A DNA stretch of 7,294 nucleotides from an uncultured Oscillospiraceae bacterium (lineage in GTDB: Bacteria > Bacillota > Clostridia > Oscillospirales > Ruminococcaceae), in assembly GCA_900548355.1 (NCBI GenBank), contig URKR01000055.1:1-7294 (forward strand), written 5' to 3'. The notes beneath the pieces are model-generated. The model did no database searches, had not been told where the DNA came from, and worked only from the letters and a program-made list of their open reading frames with translations. Positions 5,280 to 7,294 of this stretch are shown in pieces. Position 1 is the stretch's first letter. Each line of letters starts with the position of its first letter. Position numbers and translations under genes: made by a program.

Positions 5280-7166
5280 ATGGAGGATATGGAGGAGAAA
5301 AAAATCGAACCGACAACCCCGGAAACACCCGGGGAGGGCGCGGCGCCGCCGGCCCCCAAAAAGCGGCGGCGACGCCGCAAAAAGCCCGCCCGGCCGGCGG
5401 AAAGCGCCGCGGCGGTGCGGCAAGAGCAGCCCGCTGACCAGGGCGAGGCAGCCGAGCCGACCACCGAACCGCCCGCACCCGCCCCGGAATCCGAACCGCC
5501 GGCGCGGGAGGAACCGCCCGCCCCGGAAGCCGAAAAGCCTGCGCGGGACGAACCGCCTGCGCAGGAAGCCGAAAAAGCTGTGCCGGAGCAACCGCCCGCA
5601 CAGGAAGCCGAAAAGCCTGCGCCGGACGAACCGTCTGTGCAGGAACCGGAGGGCAAAGCGCCTGCGCCGGACGAAGCTGCGGAGCAAAAAGCACCCGAGC
5701 CCGATAAGCCGGCAGAACCACCCGAAGCGCCGGCTGAAACCGAGGAGCAGCGCCGCCGCACGGCGGAGATGACCCGCACGGTGCAGCTTTCGATTGAAAA
5801 GCTGATGGCGGCCCTGCCTGCCGAACCCGCCCCCGAAACGGACGAGGAGGCCGCAGCCCCCACCATGGGGCAGCGGGTCCTTTCGGGCATGTGGGGGCTG
5901 TGCAAGTGGCTGCTGCTGGTGCTGGCCTTTGTTGCGGTGGTGGCCGGCGTCGGCATCGGCTGGCTGTACAGCGGTGCGACCGAGGATATGCTGCCCGAAG
6001 TTGCCGCGAGCTTTGCGGGCCAAACGCTGGAAACGGCGGCTTACGATTGGCGGGTGCCGGTTGTGGGCGACTGGTTCAAGCGCAGCTATGCAAAGCAGCT
6101 CACCCGGGAACCGCAGCAGCTGGACGAGGTGCAGACCGCGTCGGTCTCGCTTTCCATCCAGGCGGATCAATGCGAAAGCCGGCTGGTCGTGGAAGACGCG
6201 GAGGGCGAAACGGTTTTTGACGGCGCAGGCGAAGAGTTCGTCACCTTTGAATTCACCGAAAACGGCGATTATACGGCGGAACTTACGGTGTACCGCACCG
6301 AAACCGGCCTGAGCCATGAGGCCGGGGTCAGCGGAAGCCAGACCTACCGGTTCGCTTTCACGGTCAACCTGCGCCCCTCCTTCCGGCTGAATACCACGGC
6401 GGTGCAGCAGGGCGGCGTTGCGGTGGTGCGGGTGAGCGGCGTGAGTGAAACGCCGGTACTGACCACCGAGCTCACGGCGACCCCGTTCTACGAAGGGCAG
6501 AGCGGGTGGATCGCCTACCTGCCTATTGAGGTGGACCGCCCCACCGGGGAGTATACGATCCAGCTGCAGGCGGGTGCCTTTACGCAGGAATACACCCTGA
6601 CGGTGCGGCAGACAAGCGCCTCCGCGCGGGATTATTCCTGGCGCAGCGAGCTGACCACGCCCTATCTTTCGGCTGAGGAAACCCCGGCCGAGGTTCAGGC
6701 GCTGCTGACGGTGGCTGACCCCGAAATGGCCTGGGCCGAAGGCGGCTTTGTGCAGCCCTTCCCCTCCACAATCGAGGTGACGCTGCCCTTTGGTACGACC
6801 GAGTATGTCGGGCGCACGGTTTCCCAGCGGCAGGCCGGCACCGGTACCGGGCGCACCGCAACCAACGCCGTCATCTCCAGCGAACGGGGCGGGGCGCTGA
6901 TTGCCCCGGCCAACGGCCGGGTGCTGCTGGCCGAAGACCTGGGCGGCACGGCCGGCAACACCCTGGTTATTGAACACGGCGGCGGCGTCAAGAGCATTTT
7001 CTATAACCTGCGCACCCTGCAGGTGGACGCCGGCGATACCGTCGGCATTGGCGAACAGATCGCCACCACCAACGCCGTCACCATCGGCGAGGTGCGCATC
7101 GGCGAAGTCCCGGTCGATCCGCTGCCGATCTGGCGCGGCCTGTGCGACGCCATGCGATATTATTAA
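5280..7166 (+). CDS. Membrane-anchored pseudo-LytM protein, long paralog with cytoplasmic PAE-repeat extension
   Basis: A 628-residue protein counted from ATG 5280; GTG 5271 and ATG 5289 are alternatives, and no site has a clearly spaced ribosome site. Residues 1-205 look disordered and cytoplasmic: nine basic residues in a row at 27-35, then Pro/Ala/Glu-rich sequence with a 13-residue repeat (76-127) and a short possible helix (MTRTVQLSIEKLMAAL). One membrane segment lies at about 210-230. The external part repeats the plan of the preceding gene: DWRVPVVGDWFKRSY at 256-270, an Ig-like region from about 376 (QGGVAVVRVSG), and a LytM-like C-terminus (GGFVQPFPST, LPFG, APANGRVLLA, TLVIEHGGGVKSIFYNL, EVRIG, VDP). 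Catalytic positions are missing: HxGxD aligns with T526-A-T-N-A530, the His of YAHL is Asn (FYNL), and no HxH remains. It is a tandem duplicate of the upstream gene, diverged well beyond recent copying. It probably ends the operon. Function unproven; structural or regulatory envelope role inferred. Confidence 0.87.
   Translation: MEDMEEKKIEPTTPETPGEGAAPPAPKKRRRRRKKPARPAESAAAVRQEQPADQGEAAEPTTEPPAPAPESEPPAREEPPAPEAEKPARDEPPAQEAEKAVPEQPPAQEAEKPAPDEPSVQEPEGKAPAPDEAAEQKAPEPDKPAEPPEAPAETEEQRRRTAEMTRTVQLSIEKLMAALPAEPAPETDEEAAAPTMGQRVLSGMWGLCKWLLLVLAFVAVVAGVGIGWLYSGATEDMLPEVAASFAGQTLETAAYDWRVPVVGDWFKRSYAKQLTREPQQLDEVQTASVSLSIQADQCESRLVVEDAEGETVFDGAGEEFVTFEFTENGDYTAELTVYRTETGLSHEAGVSGSQTYRFAFTVNLRPSFRLNTTAVQQGGVAVVRVSGVSETPVLTTELTATPFYEGQSGWIAYLPIEVDRPTGEYTIQLQAGAFTQEYTLTVRQTSASARDYSWRSELTTPYLSAEETPAEVQALLTVADPEMAWAEGGFVQPFPSTIEVTLPFGTTEYVGRTVSQRQAGTGTGRTATNAVISSERGGALIAPANGRVLLAEDLGGTAGNTLVIEHGGGVKSIFYNLRTLQVDAGDTVGIGEQIATTNAVTIGEVRIGEVPVDPLPIWRGLCDAMRYY
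5505..5660 (+). repeat. Four 39-bp in-frame tandem repeats (13-residue PAE units)
   Basis: Four consecutive units begin at 5505, 5544, 5583 and 5622. They encode REEPPAPEAEKPA, RDEPPAQEAEKAV, PEQPPAQEAEKPA and PDEPSVQEPEGKA. The first three are close at both DNA and protein level and the fourth is degraded. Partial PAPE/EPPA and PAE echoes occur before and after the array. Such low-complexity Pro/Ala/Glu arrays form extended spacers and often vary in copy number between strains. Confidence 0.8.
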
Positions 7167-7177
7167 TAGAAGGAAGC

Positions 7178-7264
7178 ATGAAAAATCGTGCCGTTCCGCC
7201 TTTTGCGCCTTTGCCTGTTTGGGCGGGCGCAGGCTGCCGAACCGCCAGAGTTTTTCATTTGTGA
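7178..7264 (+). CDS. Possible 28-residue ORF, doubtful
   Basis: An ATG at 7178 is preceded by AAGGA (7170-7174) with a short three-base spacer. It opens 28 codons (MKNRAVPPFAPLPVWAGAG, then CRTARVFHL) and stops at TGA 7262-7264, just before the terminator hairpin. There is no recognisable motif, although the Cys, Trp and aromatic residues are unremarkable for a small peptide. It begins 11 bases after the long pseudo-LytM stop, so it could be translated from the same message. Equally, it may be a chance ORF in a structured 3' untranslated region. Confidence 0.2.
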   Translation: MKNRAVPPFAPLPVWAGAGCRTARVFHL

Positions 7265-7267
7265 CAG

Positions 7268-7294
7268 CGCCCCCGGCGAATTTCGCCGGGGGCG
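7268..7294 (+). terminator. Strong hairpin, probable intrinsic terminator, cut by window end
   Basis: CGCCCCCGGCGAA (7268-7280) and TTCGCCGGGGGCG (7282-7294) form a perfect 13-bp inverted repeat around a single central T; in RNA the loop would be about five bases. The GC-rich stem sits about 100 bases after the last large stop codon. The T-run that would confirm an intrinsic terminator would lie just beyond the window. A bidirectional role is possible. Confidence 0.7.

Noticed and set aside
5082..6977. Long minus-strand open frame (631 codons) opposite the long pseudo-LytM gene
   Set aside because: It is very rich in Arg, Gly and Phe with no known domain, and is explained by GC-biased codons of the plus-strand gene. 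It spans two plus-strand genes and has no credible ribosome site.
1..7294. CRISPR array, tRNA, rRNA, transposase or phage genes
   Set aside because: No direct-repeat/spacer pattern, no tRNA cloverleaf and no transposase or integrase motifs were seen. The only tandem repeat is the coding PAE array.

Overview
The window reads as GC-rich chromosomal DNA from a Clostridia-class Firmicute. A gut Oscillospirales/Ruminococcaceae-type genome is the best guess. The grounds are strong AGGAGG-type ribosome sites, sigma-A-like promoters with perfect TATAAT boxes, an endospore engulfment gene (spoIIP) and strongly G/C-biased third codon positions. All supported genes lie on the + strand. The genus cannot be fixed from sequence reading alone.

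Layout. (1) Positions 2-931 hold the 3' part of spoIIP, whose N-terminus lies upstream of the window. (2) Positions 951-979 hold a near-consensus promoter, followed by asnS (1020-2417) and a stop/start-overlapping mutY (2417-3457): a housekeeping pair for translation and DNA repair. (3) A second promoter (3506-3534) heads a probable three-gene cluster. It comprises a 78-residue single-pass membrane protein (3611-3847) and two paralogous membrane-anchored proteins (3965-5215 and 5280-7166). The cluster ends at a strong hairpin (7268-7294) cut by the window edge. No gene-free stretch exceeds 300 bases. The largest gap (3458-3610) holds the second promoter and a leader.

The unusual part is the third block. 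The two large proteins share one plan: a membrane segment, a conserved juxtamembrane motif (DWxVPVxGxxxxRS), beta-rich Ig-like regions resembling the N-terminal domains of M23 peptidases, and a C-terminal LytM/M23-like fold. In both, the positions where M23 enzymes carry their zinc ligands and catalytic histidines hold other residues. They therefore look like non-enzymatic pseudo-LytM proteins, probably acting as scaffolds, cell-wall binders or regulators. The second copy adds a cytoplasmic extension of about 200 residues with a run of nine basic residues and a 13-residue Pro/Ala/Glu repeat. The closest known analogies are SpoIIQ-type and EnvC/NlpD-type degenerate LytM proteins. With spoIIP nearby, a role in envelope remodelling or sporulation is a reasonable but unproven inference.
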